A stretch of DNA of 5,779 nt from Anaerolineales bacterium (lineage in GTDB: Bacteria; Chloroflexota; Anaerolineae; Anaerolineales; UBA4823). The notes beneath the pieces are model-generated. The model was not told the DNA's origin and did not search any database. It saw nothing but the letters and a program-made list of their open reading frames with translations. The stretch lies in contig JAFGBV010000086.1 in the NCBI GenBank assembly GCA_016932955.1, forward strand, positions 1 to 5,779, in the 5' to 3' direction. Of the stretch, positions 1 through 5,779 are shown piece after piece. Both the position numbers and the translations under genes were made by a program. Each line of letters begins with the position of its first letter. The first letter of the stretch is position 1.

Positions 1-245
1 ATCTTGAACAGCCAGGTTGAGAAAGCGCCTCGGTCTGCGCGATAGGTGTGCAGATGCTTCAGGGCGCGCTCGAATATCTCTGCCGTGATGTCCTCTGCGA
101 CTTTCTGGTCTCCAACCCGGTAGCTGACGTAGTTGAATACCCGCGGCAAATATTCGTTGTACAGTTCCTCGAAAGCGGCCTTGTCGAGCGTAGGCTCCTG
201 CACCCGGTATCTGTTTCCTTTGATGAGCGGTATTGCTTTATCCAT
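1..245 (-). CDS. ECF-type RNA polymerase sigma factor, N-terminal part (3' end outside window)
   Basis: The minus strand is open from ATG at 245 to the left edge, giving the first 81 residues of a protein. After an N-terminal lead of about 24 residues, it matches sigma-70 region 2: FEELYNEYLPRVFNYV at 25-40, AEDITAEIFERAL at 50-62 (region 2.2, the core RNA polymerase contact, usually AEDLxQExFLRAW) and GAFSTWLFK at 73-81 (regions 2.3/2.4, -10 melting and recognition). Region 4 must lie beyond the edge. The start is chosen because an in-frame TAG lies 30 bases upstream and this is the only ATG after it; a weak AGG precedes it by about 7 bases. By family, it would direct RNA polymerase to a small regulon. 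It lies downstream of the glycan operon on the same strand, separated by 95 bases, so it could be read through from the operon or have its own promoter. No anti-sigma gene is visible. The family call is firm; the ECF subgroup and target genes are unknown. Confidence 0.85.
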   Translation of the reverse strand, partial: MDKAIPLIKGNRYRVQEPTLDKAAFEELYNEYLPRVFNYVSYRVGDQKVAEDITAEIFERALKHLHTYRADRGAFSTWLFK

Positions 246-264
246 CAGCGGACCTGAACCTTTA

Positions 265-311
265 ATTCTCTGCTATATATACACCGCTCAGCTCGTATTA
301 TTACAGAGAAT
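265..311. repeat. Perfect 8-bp inverted repeat flanking the putative sigma promoter
   Basis: ATTCTCTG at 265-272 and CAGAGAAT at 304-311 are exact reverse complements separated by 31 bases. The right arm overlaps the upstream edge of the possible extended -10 and the left arm lies in the predicted leader. This would suit a pair of operator half-sites or a large-loop RNA stem. The arms are short and AT-rich, so chance is not excluded. Confidence 0.35.
297..305 (-). promoter_or_regulatory. Possible extended -10 promoter element for the sigma factor gene
   Basis: Read on the minus strand, this is TGT followed by AATAAT: a TGn extension directly before a hexamer matching TATAAT at five of six positions. 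No good -35 hexamer is found at 16-18 bases upstream (the best is TCTCCA, three of six), which extended -10 promoters can tolerate. Initiation near 290 would give a leader of about 45 bases before the ATG at 245. The TATATA run at 275-280 is an alternative -10 with a poorer match. This is a pattern match only. Confidence 0.3.
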
Positions 312-340
312 CTGCTGGATGGAGAAAGTTTAATCGTCTT

Positions 341-1444
341 TTAAGTCAAGCATGCCTTGTCGAGCGCTGCTCTAACGATGGCGGCGGTTTGCTGCCAGTT
401 GTTCTTGTGCCGAAAGTCTTGCTGGAGTCTTTGACCCAGGCCGTCTGCAAAAGTTGGCTCTGCCAGCAGGCGCGCAATGGCCGCGCCAAGCTGTTCTGCG
501 GAGCCAGGCTCCACCAGCAGCCCATTCTGACCGTCCTCGATTTGCTCAGGGATGCCCCCCGTGCGCGTGGCAATCACCGGGAGCCCGAAGCTGGCAGCAA
601 TAGGGATTACGCCAGACTGTGAAGCACTGGTGTAGGGCAGGATGACAATACCGGCTTGCTGGAAGAAGCTCGGGATTTCATCGTCCGCTATCCAGCGGTT
701 GATCACCTCTACCCCCTCACTCGTTTCGAGCAGGGAACGGTAGGGGCGCAAATCGCCCTCTCCGGCGATCAGTAATTGAACTTTATTACCCGAGTGTATC
801 TTCTGGTATGCCTTTAATAAAATATCCAGTCCTTTATAAGCCGTGATGCGCCCGAAAAATAAAAGCGTCACAGGGGATTCGTCTTTGGCAATTATCCGTT
901 TCGCCGGGCTGCTTCTTGCCTGGTTATAATCGAACACTCCCAGCCTGATGACGTCGATTTTTTCGGCGGGCACACCCCTCCTGGCAAGCGCTGGCGCCAG
1001 CGATTGGCTGAACACCAGGCAGCGGGCTGCCTGCCGGATCGAGCGGTCCTCCATCCATTGGAAGAGCCTGTCGCTCAATCCAGGGTGTGGGCGCGGGTCA
1101 TGCACGGCGACCACGCCTGGGATTTGGTGTAAGCGGGCTTGTAAGAAAGGGTTCCAGGTGTAGAACATGGGAAAGAGCAGTGCATCCGGTTTCCAGGCTG
1201 CAATCTCTTCCGCCAGTCGCCGGATACGGCGCTGGTCGATCCACGACCAGATTGCCTGCGGCAGGTTTTCGTAGGTGCTGGCGGTTAGCACCCTTACTCC
1301 CAGGTCTTCCCAATTGGCAGCAGATGCAGCCGCCTCAGACAGTACCACCAGGAGCTCGTCTGTGGCGGTCAGGTTGCGAGCTAGCTCCAGGCTGATCGGC
1401 AGCCCTGCTCCGCGCCTTCCCAGATAAGTGAGTGCTATTTTCAT
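341..1444 (-). CDS. GT4-type glycosyltransferase (GT-B fold), 367 aa
   Basis: This is a probable retaining glycosyltransferase that adds a sugar from a nucleotide-sugar donor to a lipid-linked glycan on the cytoplasmic face of the membrane. The N-terminal acceptor half spans about residues 1-180. The C-terminal donor half shows a GT4 opening, FFGRITAYKGLDILLKAY at 196-213, then LLIAGEGDL at 224-232 and ILPYTSASQSGVIPIAASFG at 268-287. It continues with PVIATRTGGIPEQI (289-302) and NGLLVEPGSAEQL (307-319), the nucleotide-sugar pocket region of the fold. The usual E-x7-E pair is not conserved: the QSGVIPIA stretch replaces the LLEAM-like segment. The length is normal for the family. The ATG start overlaps the preceding gene's stop as ATGA, which implies coupled translation; there is no strong Shine-Dalgarno of its own. 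Positions 781-870 (residues about 192-222) are only about 39% GC, well below the surroundings. The family call is strong; donor, acceptor and linkage cannot be read from sequence. Confidence 0.9.
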   Translation of the reverse strand: MKIALTYLGRRGAGLPISLELARNLTATDELLVVLSEAAASAANWEDLGVRVLTASTYENLPQAIWSWIDQRRIRRLAEEIAAWKPDALLFPMFYTWNPFLQARLHQIPGVVAVHDPRPHPGLSDRLFQWMEDRSIRQAARCLVFSQSLAPALARRGVPAEKIDVIRLGVFDYNQARSSPAKRIIAKDESPVTLLFFGRITAYKGLDILLKAYQKIHSGNKVQLLIAGEGDLRPYRSLLETSEGVEVINRWIADDEIPSFFQQAGIVILPYTSASQSGVIPIAASFGLPVIATRTGGIPEQIEDGQNGLLVEPGSAEQLGAAIARLLAEPTFADGLGQRLQQDFRHKNNWQQTAAIVRAALDKACLT

Positions 1445-2622
1445 TGCCCGGTCATCAGATCGGAATAGAGCGCCAACAACCGCTCTTGCATCGCCTGCCA
1501 GTTATAGGTCATTTCGAAGGCGCGGCGGGCATTCGCGCCCAATTGCTTGCGCAAATCCGGCTTATCCTGCAGAGTCTGCAGGGCATTTTCAAGGTCTGCT
1601 TGACTGCCGTAGGGTACCACCACACCGCAGCCGCTTTCCAGGACGATGCGATCCATGTTCGTCCCCTCGGCAACCACAATGGGCTTGCCCAGCAGCATCG
1701 CTTCGAAGAGCTTGTTTGGGCTGGCGTAACGGTTGTTTGGAATCTTCGGGTCATATGTGGCGATGAGCACATCCGCCAGGCTGGAAAGCGACAGGACGAG
1801 TTCATAGGGGATGCGTCCGTGCCAGGTCACGTTAGCCAGTTGGCTGGCTTTTGCCTGGATCAGAGGCTCATCGCCGCCAAAGCCTCCCAGGTCGAGCCGC
1901 CATTCCGGGTGCGAGCCAAGCAGGTCGAGCAGTTCCACCAGCCCGCGTTCCACCTGCAAGTTGCCAAAATAAGCCAGGCGCAGCCTGTCAACAGAGTCGG
2001 TCGCGTCCTGTGACGGCTGCTCCGTTTCGGGCAGGTCTTCCAGTGTATTGTAGATCACCGCGCTGCGTTTGGGATGTGCGCCGCTGATTTGCTGGAAGCG
2101 CGAGTTGTCCGCCAGGATCACTGCGTCTGCGTTGTTGATCGCTCGCAGGTCGATATAGCGGATCGCTCGCTTCACCAGTTGCGGCGTGGCGCGCAGCATA
2201 TCCGCGTAGAAATCAAAGATATCGTAGACAACCTTCTTTCCGTACAAGGCTTGCATGCACAACGCTGCCAGCACGGTATCAAAGTCGCAGGCGTGGATAA
2301 TCTCGTATTCCTGCCGGTGGCGCCTCAACCAGCCAAGCAGGGCGACCTGCCAGCGCAATTGGTGAATGATGTTGACCAGGCCGCGTCCAAAGTGGGCGCG
2401 CACTGGCAGCCGCTGACAGTCAAACCCATCCAGGCGTTCGAAATCCGGCAGATTTCCGCTCATATTCCAGCCGACCAACGTTACTGCATAGCCGCCATCT
2501 CTCAACGCGCGGGCAATCTTCATCACGCGTGGGTCGGGTGCTAGCGGGTTGGCGCGGGTGATGACAATGCGGTGCTGGTGGTTATTTTGTGGTTGCGTTT
2601 GGTCCGGCATGATGCAGAGCAA
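1441..2622 (-). CDS. GT4-type glycosyltransferase (GT-B fold), up to 393 aa
   Basis: This is a second, clearly different glycosyltransferase of the GT4 type, expected to work in the cytoplasm on the same glycan. The N-terminal half starts with RIVITRANPLAPDPRVMKIA (18-37) and carries HACDFDTVLAA (110-120) and KKVVYDIFDFYADM (129-142), typical of the acceptor domain of this group. The C-terminal half has LRLAYFGNLQVERGLVELL (214-232), then RYASPNKLFEAMLLGKPIVV (298-317) and GCGVVVPYGSQADLENAL (331-348). The SPNKLFEAM motif keeps the second glutamate of E-x7-E (E307), while the first position is Tyr299, as often seen in the PxKxFEYM-like branch. The start is uncertain. TTG at 2622 gives 393 aa and a 41-base overlap with the ABC ATPase gene; ATG at 2610 gives 389 aa and a 29-base overlap. 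Neither has a clear Shine-Dalgarno, so translation probably depends on coupling. The ATG is the safer choice on codon grounds. Substrate is unknown. Confidence 0.9.
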   Translation of the reverse strand: MLCIMPDQTQPQNNHQHRIVITRANPLAPDPRVMKIARALRDGGYAVTLVGWNMSGNLPDFERLDGFDCQRLPVRAHFGRGLVNIIHQLRWQVALLGWLRRHRQEYEIIHACDFDTVLAALCMQALYGKKVVYDIFDFYADMLRATPQLVKRAIRYIDLRAINNADAVILADNSRFQQISGAHPKRSAVIYNTLEDLPETEQPSQDATDSVDRLRLAYFGNLQVERGLVELLDLLGSHPEWRLDLGGFGGDEPLIQAKASQLANVTWHGRIPYELVLSLSSLADVLIATYDPKIPNNRYASPNKLFEAMLLGKPIVVAEGTNMDRIVLESGCGVVVPYGSQADLENALQTLQDKPDLRKQLGANARRAFEMTYNWQAMQERLLALYSDLMTGQ

Positions 2623-4129
2623 GTATCTCTGGTTGGCTCAGAGCACGGGGATACAGGCGCGTGTCGCGCATCTCCAGCCCGCCTTCCTCGACCGACATAT
2701 CGGAAGCAGGCCGGGAGTCATATACTGTGCCATCTTCCTCTTCGATGATCTCTCCAGCCCAGCTTGGCGGGCGGATACCGATAGCAATGCTGCGCGGCTG
2801 GCTGCGATTATCATTGTAGCGCTCATCGTAGGCGTGTTCACCTGCCAGGACGCCGTCCAGGTACAGGCGGACGATGCCCTCTGGCTTTCCTTCCCAGGTC
2901 ATGCTGAGCAGGTGGTATTCGCCGGGCTGGACTGGTGTGCCCTGCTGCCCTTTCTCGATTGCCAGGCTTACCGCTGCTTCGGGAAAGATGGCGTTGCCGT
3001 AGAAGGGGTCCAGGATGCGCCGGTTGCCGCCTGCGCGCGCAACGATCGATTGTCCGGTGAGTTGTCCTGAAGCATTCACCTCCAGGCGCAGATACAGCAC
3101 ATAGCGGCTGTCGTCAGTGTGGAAGAGCACACAGTCCAGATAAGGATAGGGCTGGCGCTGCAAGTATTCTTTCTTGAACTGCACCCAGGTGGATACCGTC
3201 CCCTGGCGCAGGTTCAGGCTGTCTGGGGCATAGATACTCCCCGGTTTCTCCAGCGGTGCATACCCCGTCAGCCCGCCTGCCGGCGTTGTTTCGATTGCGC
3301 TTGTCTGTCGGCCGCGTGTCTCTGCTGCCTGTGGTTCAGTCTCACCTCTGGTGATCTGCACATAGCGTTGGATCACGCTTTTCACCGGTCCCGCAACGCG
3401 CACGTGCCCGCAATCCAGCCACATCGCCCGGTCGCAGAATGATTCGATCGTGCCCATTCCGTGCGAGACGATCAGGATCGTCGAGCCGTTCTGCCGGTAG
3501 TTGTACATGCGGTCCAGACACTTCTGCTGGAACTGCGCATCGCCGACGGACAAGACTTCGTCAACCAGCAGAATCTCTGGCTGCACGCAGGTAGCCACCG
3601 AAAATCCCAGGCGGGCGACCATCCCGGTGGAGTAAGTGCGCACAGGTGCGTCGATGAATTCGCCGATCTCGGCAAAATCGATGATCTCAGGCAGCAGTCT
3701 TTGGGTTTCGGCGTGGGTGCGCCCCAGCAGTGCGCTGTTCAAGAAGATGTTCTCGCGCCCGGTCAGCTCGAACTGGAAACCTGCACCCAATTCCAGCAGT
3801 GGTGCTACCCGGCCGCGGATATACACCCTGCCGCGCTGCGGAAACAGCACCCGGGCGATCACCTTGAGCAGTGTGCTCTTGCCTGAGCCGTTGCGCCCGA
3901 TGATCCCAAACACCTCTCCCCGCCGCACCTGAAAGCTGACGTTGTCCAAGGCCCAAAAATCCTCATACTCCAGGCGGCGCTGCAGCCAGCGTACCGCATA
4001 CTCTTTTATGCTGGTAATGCGCTCGCGCGGCACCCGGTAGAGCACCGAGACGCCCTCCAGGCTGATGGCGGTGTCATCGCTTATCGTCTGTTTGGCTGTG
4101 GCTGATTTAGGTTCGGTAGGCATATTCAT
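2582..4129 (-). CDS. Wzt/TagH-type polysaccharide export ABC ATPase fused to a C-terminal LamG-like domain, 515 aa
   Basis: This is the cytoplasmic ATPase that powers polysaccharide export with the permease encoded just upstream. The ABC domain covers about residues 21-256: Walker A GRNGSGKST (78-86), the subfamily block LLELGAGFQFELTGRENI (111-128), signature YSTGM (166-170), Walker B ILLVDE (186-191) with catalytic Glu191, D-loop SVGD (194-197) and H-loop His223. The long segment before ALDNVSF (about 38-60) and the GAGF..ELTGREN block are hallmarks of the Wzt/TagH/KpsT group. A low-complexity polar linker (about 257-298) leads to residues 299-510. These do not resemble the usual Wzt C-terminal domain but match a LamG/concanavalin A-like jelly roll. 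The whole 515 aa is one open frame with no break. ATG at 4129 overlaps the permease end by 23 bases; a second ATG at 4123 (Met3) is an alternative, and neither has a good Shine-Dalgarno. All ATPase residues are intact, so it should be active. The polymer exported is unknown. Confidence 0.93.
   Translation of the reverse strand: MNMPTEPKSATAKQTISDDTAISLEGVSVLYRVPRERITSIKEYAVRWLQRRLEYEDFWALDNVSFQVRRGEVFGIIGRNGSGKSTLLKVIARVLFPQRGRVYIRGRVAPLLELGAGFQFELTGRENIFLNSALLGRTHAETQRLLPEIIDFAEIGEFIDAPVRTYSTGMVARLGFSVATCVQPEILLVDEVLSVGDAQFQQKCLDRMYNYRQNGSTILIVSHGMGTIESFCDRAMWLDCGHVRVAGPVKSVIQRYVQITRGETEPQAAETRGRQTSAIETTPAGGLTGYAPLEKPGSIYAPDSLNLRQGTVSTWVQFKKEYLQRQPYPYLDCVLFHTDDSRYVLYLRLEVNASGQLTGQSIVARAGGNRRILDPFYGNAIFPEAAVSLAIEKGQQGTPVQPGEYHLLSMTWEGKPEGIVRLYLDGVLAGEHAYDERYNDNRSQPRSIAIGIRPPSWAGEIIEEEDGTVYDSRPASDMSVEEGGLEMRDTRLYPRALSQPEILALHHAGPNATTK
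2600..3235 (-). other. LamG-like jelly-roll domain of the export ATPase (residues about 299-510)
   Basis: The domain starts at GSIYAPDSLNL (297-307), equivalent to the opening strand of LamG_3-type domains, followed by GTVSTWVQFK (310-319), the counterpart of the common GTIEFWVK strand. YHLLSMTWEG (405-414) and RLYLDGVLAG (421-430) match the classic WHHVAVTYDG...LYVDGVLVG pair. RDTRLYPRALSQPEI (488-502) matches the closing DEVRIYNRALSxEEI motif. Such domains commonly bind carbohydrates or proteins and are usually outside the cell. Here the fusion places it on the cytoplasmic ATPase. Fold assignment rests on these motifs; ligand binding is inferred. Confidence 0.8.
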
Positions 4130-4931
4130 TCGATTTGGCGGTGAAGATCAATATACCCAGGATGAAGGCTCCCACAGCTAAAGCTCCTGCGGTCAACCAC
4201 TCATTGAATGGAGGAATTTGTCCGGCATACAACGGTGTGCGGAACAAGGTTACGAAATAGTACATCGGATTCAATTTAAACAGGCTCTGAAGGGGAAGGG
4301 GGAGAATTTCCAATGGATAGATAATCGGCGTGCAATACATCCACAGCATTAACAGGACTTCGTAGAAGGGCAGCAGGTCGGCGAAATAAACTGCGGCGGT
4401 CTCTAGAATGAGACCGATCCCCATCGAGAACAAGATCAAGAGCAGCACCGCGAATGGCATGACCAGTATCGCAGGCGTGATCGGCGTGCGCAGGAAAATA
4501 GCGATCAGGAACAGCGGGATGATCGAGATGCCCAAATTGACCAATCCCACGCCAATCGCAGACACGGCAAAAACAGATTTGGGCACATAGATGCGCTGCA
4601 GAAGGCTGCCACCCATCGCCATGCCTACCATGGCCTGCCCGGTGGTGGCAGAGAAGAAGTTCCAGACCACCAGCCCGCTCAACACATAGACCGGGTAATT
4701 TTCCAGGGTGATACGAAACACCTGGGAAAAGACCAGGGTCAGGATGACCATCGTCAGCAGTGGATTCAGCAACGTCCACACCACGCCCAGGGCAGAGCGC
4801 TTATAACGGGTTTTGATCGATGTGGTCACGAACTGGTATAGCAGGTCACGATATTTGACCAGCACCAGAACTTCCTCTACCAGTGGGTGGGGTCGTTTGC
4901 TTGAGTCATAAATCTCAGGAGCAGTATTCAT
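4107..4931 (-). CDS. ABC-2 type polysaccharide export permease (Wzm/TagG/KpsM family), 274 aa
   Basis: This is the membrane half of the exporter; two copies would pair with two copies of the ATPase encoded next to form the channel for a lipid-linked glycan. A cytoplasmic N-terminus of about 55 residues contains the family motif RYKRSALGVVWTLLNPL (42-58), the amphipathic coupling region just before the first membrane segment. Six hydrophobic segments are visible at about 57-74, 79-99, 120-147, 152-176, 186-207 and 245-264. The family's NPMYYFVTLFR motif is at 221-231, between segments five and six. The length is typical (about 260-280 aa). ATG at 4931 overlaps the epimerase stop codon as ATGA and has a good Shine-Dalgarno upstream. 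The family assignment is very secure; whether the cargo is teichoic acid-like, O-antigen-like or capsular cannot be decided. Confidence 0.95.
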   Translation of the reverse strand: MNTAPEIYDSSKRPHPLVEEVLVLVKYRDLLYQFVTTSIKTRYKRSALGVVWTLLNPLLTMVILTLVFSQVFRITLENYPVYVLSGLVVWNFFSATTGQAMVGMAMGGSLLQRIYVPKSVFAVSAIGVGLVNLGISIIPLFLIAIFLRTPITPAILVMPFAVLLLILFSMGIGLILETAAVYFADLLPFYEVLLMLWMYCTPIIYPLEILPLPLQSLFKLNPMYYFVTLFRTPLYAGQIPPFNEWLTAGALAVGAFILGILIFTAKSNEYAYRT

Positions 4932-5779
4932 CTCAATGCCTCTACGATCCGTTCAGCAGCGTGCCCATCCCCATAGGGATTCACTGCCCGGGCCATTTTC
5001 GCGTGAGCCTCGTCATCGTCCAACAGCCTGCGCGCTTCTTGCAGGATACGCTGGCGATCAGTACCCACCAGCCGCACCGTCCCCGCCGCCACACCCTCCG
5101 GGCGCTCGGTCACTTCCCGCATCACCAGCACTGGCACGCCTAGCCCTGGAGCCTCTTCTTGCAGCCCACCGGAATCAGTCAAGACCAGCCGGGCGCGCTT
5201 CATCATGTGCACCATCGGCAGGTAATCTAGCGGTGGGATGAGGAAGATGTTCGGGATATTTCCCAACAGCCGGTACACCGGTTCCTGGACGTTCGGGTTT
5301 AGATGCACCGGGTAAACGATGCGCAGGCTTTCCTGATAGGTCTCTGCCAGGCTGCTTAATGCCGCGCAGATGTTTTCTAGCGGAGCCCCAAAGTTTTCCC
5401 GCCGGTGGGCGGTCACCACCACCAGGTGCGGCTCGCCAGACTGAGCAGTTTCAGCCAGCCCAATCCGCTGTAAAAGCCCGCATACCTCTGCTGTGGTTGG
5501 GCGGTCGGCGACGATGTGCAGCGCATCGATCACCGGGTTGCCGGTGACGATGATCCTCTCGGCAGGCACGTTCTCGCGCAGCAGGTTTTGGCGCGACCAT
5601 TCCGTGGGCGCAAAATGCAGGTCAGCCGCCACACCCGCCACCATGCGGTTCAATTCTTCCGGGAAGGGCTGCCACTTGTCTCCTGTGCGCAGTCCGGCTT
5701 CCACATGTCCAAAGCGGATGCGGTTGTAATAAGCCAGCAGAGAAGTTGCCATGACCGTGGTTGTGTCGCCCTGTGCCAG
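4928..5779 (-). CDS. wecB: UDP-N-acetylglucosamine 2-epimerase (non-hydrolysing), N-terminus outside window
   Basis: This enzyme interconverts UDP-GlcNAc and UDP-ManNAc in the cytoplasm, supplying ManNAc or its derivatives for surface glycans. The last 283 residues are present; roughly 90 N-terminal residues lie beyond the right edge. The frame continues through the edge: the nine codons before the internal ATG at 5752 encode LAQGDTTTV, a conserved core motif, so that ATG is not the true start. In visible numbering, catalytic residues matching E. coli WecB are present: Asp5 in GDTTT (D95), Glu27 in HVEAGLRTGD (E117), Glu41 in FPEELNR (E131) and His125 in TAHRRENFG (H213). The UDP-binding TDSGGLQEEAP (201-211) and MREVTERPEGVAAGTVRLVG (220-239) are also intact. 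The C-terminus NPYGDGHAAERIVEAL is complete. The motifs indicate the non-hydrolysing class. It lies first in the visible part of the operon. The name mnaA would be equally valid. Confidence 0.95.
   Translation of the reverse strand: MAQGDTTTVMATSLLAYYNRIRFGHVEAGLRTGDKWQPFPEELNRMVAGVAADLHFAPTEWSRQNLLRENVPAERIIVTGNPVIDALHIVADRPTTAEVCGLLQRIGLAETAQSGEPHLVVVTAHRRENFGAPLENICAALSSLAETYQESLRIVYPVHLNPNVQEPVYRLLGNIPNIFLIPPLDYLPMVHMMKRARLVLTDSGGLQEEAPGLGVPVLVMREVTERPEGVAAGTVRLVGTDRQRILQEARRLLDDDEAHAKMARAVNPYGDGHAAERIVEALR
4939..4943 (-). promoter_or_regulatory. Ribosome binding site of the permease gene
   Basis: AGAGG on the minus strand lies 7 bases before the ATG at 4931, inside the last codons of the epimerase gene. 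It supports that start and allows reinitiation at the ATGA overlap. It is the only clear Shine-Dalgarno among the four internal starts of the operon. Confidence 0.7.

Larger units (their letters stand above)
246..340 (-). other. Intergenic region between the glycan operon and the sigma factor gene
   Basis: This 95-base AT-rich gap is the only noncoding stretch in the window. It contains a possible extended -10 element, a TATATATA run at 274-281 and a pair of 8-base inverted arms. No GC-rich hairpin followed by a T-run is visible after the last glycosyltransferase stop codon on the minus strand. Transcription of the upstream operon may therefore continue into the sigma gene. Confidence 0.6.

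Noticed and set aside
48..257. Plus-strand small open frame at the left edge
   Set aside because: It is the complement of the sigma factor N-terminus, whose region 2 motifs are clear on the minus strand.
265..311. Inverted repeat read as an intrinsic terminator for the glycan operon
   Set aside because: The stem is only 8 bp, AT-rich, has a 31-base loop and is not followed by a T-run on the minus strand.
1432..2013. Long plus-strand open frame of 193 codons
   Set aside because: It is entirely antisense to the 393-aa glycosyltransferase gene, has no recognisable domain, and its composition is that of a reverse-complement shadow. The minus-strand frame has strong family motifs.
2074..2544. 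Plus-strand open frame of 156 codons
   Set aside because: Antisense to the N-terminal half of the 393-aa glycosyltransferase; no family resemblance.
2549..3070. Plus-strand open frame of 173 codons
   Set aside because: It overlaps the LamG part of the ATPase gene on the opposite strand and shows no domain or plausible start context.
4276..4779. Minus-strand open frame of 167 codons within the permease gene
   Set aside because: It is a shifted frame of the permease gene, lacks membrane segments and domain motifs, and the in-frame permease is unmistakable.
5750..5752. ATG at 5752 as the start of the epimerase
   Set aside because: The frame continues to the right edge and the preceding nine codons encode the conserved QGDTTT core motif, so the gene is cut by the window edge.
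1..5779. CRISPR array, tRNA or rRNA gene, insertion sequence
   Set aside because: No regularly spaced direct repeats, no cloverleaf or rRNA-like segment and no transposase motif were seen; nearly all of the window is accounted for by six coding regions.

Overview
The window looks like a piece of a bacterial cell-surface polysaccharide locus. Every recognisable gene lies on the minus strand, so the order of expression runs from the right edge to the left edge. The layout is: (1) a UDP-N-acetylglucosamine 2-epimerase (WecB/MnaA type) whose N-terminus lies beyond the right edge; (2) an ABC-2 permease of the Wzm/TagG/KpsM type; (3) its ATPase of the Wzt/TagH type, with an unusual C-terminal LamG-like (concanavalin A-like jelly-roll) domain; (4) and (5) two different GT4-type glycosyltransferases; (6) after a 95-base gap, the start of an ECF-type RNA polymerase sigma factor that runs off the left edge.

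Genes 1 to 5 are packed with an overlap at every junction: ATGA at 4928-4931, a 23-base overlap at 4107-4129, a 29- or 41-base overlap at 2582-2610/2622, and ATGA at 1441-1444. This points to a single translationally coupled operon whose promoter is outside the window. The likely logic is as follows. The epimerase supplies UDP-ManNAc, the two glycosyltransferases build a lipid-linked glycan on the cytoplasmic face of the membrane, and the permease/ATPase pair exports the glycan. The LamG domain on the ATPase is a good candidate for the part that recognises the finished glycan. It would be analogous to, but a different family from, the carbohydrate-binding C-terminal domain of classical Wzt. 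No Wzx flippase, Wzy polymerase, initiating phosphoglycosyl transferase or chain-terminating enzyme is visible here.

The organism cannot be fixed from this window. The moderately high GC content, the bacterial gene set and the general look of the proteins would fit a Chloroflexota (Anaerolineae-like) bacterium, but that is an impression only. If it is a single-membrane organism, the exported polymer would be a wall- or membrane-linked glycan rather than an LPS O-antigen.

The only noncoding stretch is 246-340. It holds a possible extended -10 promoter for the sigma gene and a perfect 8-bp inverted repeat around it. I see no RNA gene, mobile element, CRISPR array or convincing intrinsic terminator. 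The most notable item is the ABC ATPase-LamG fusion.
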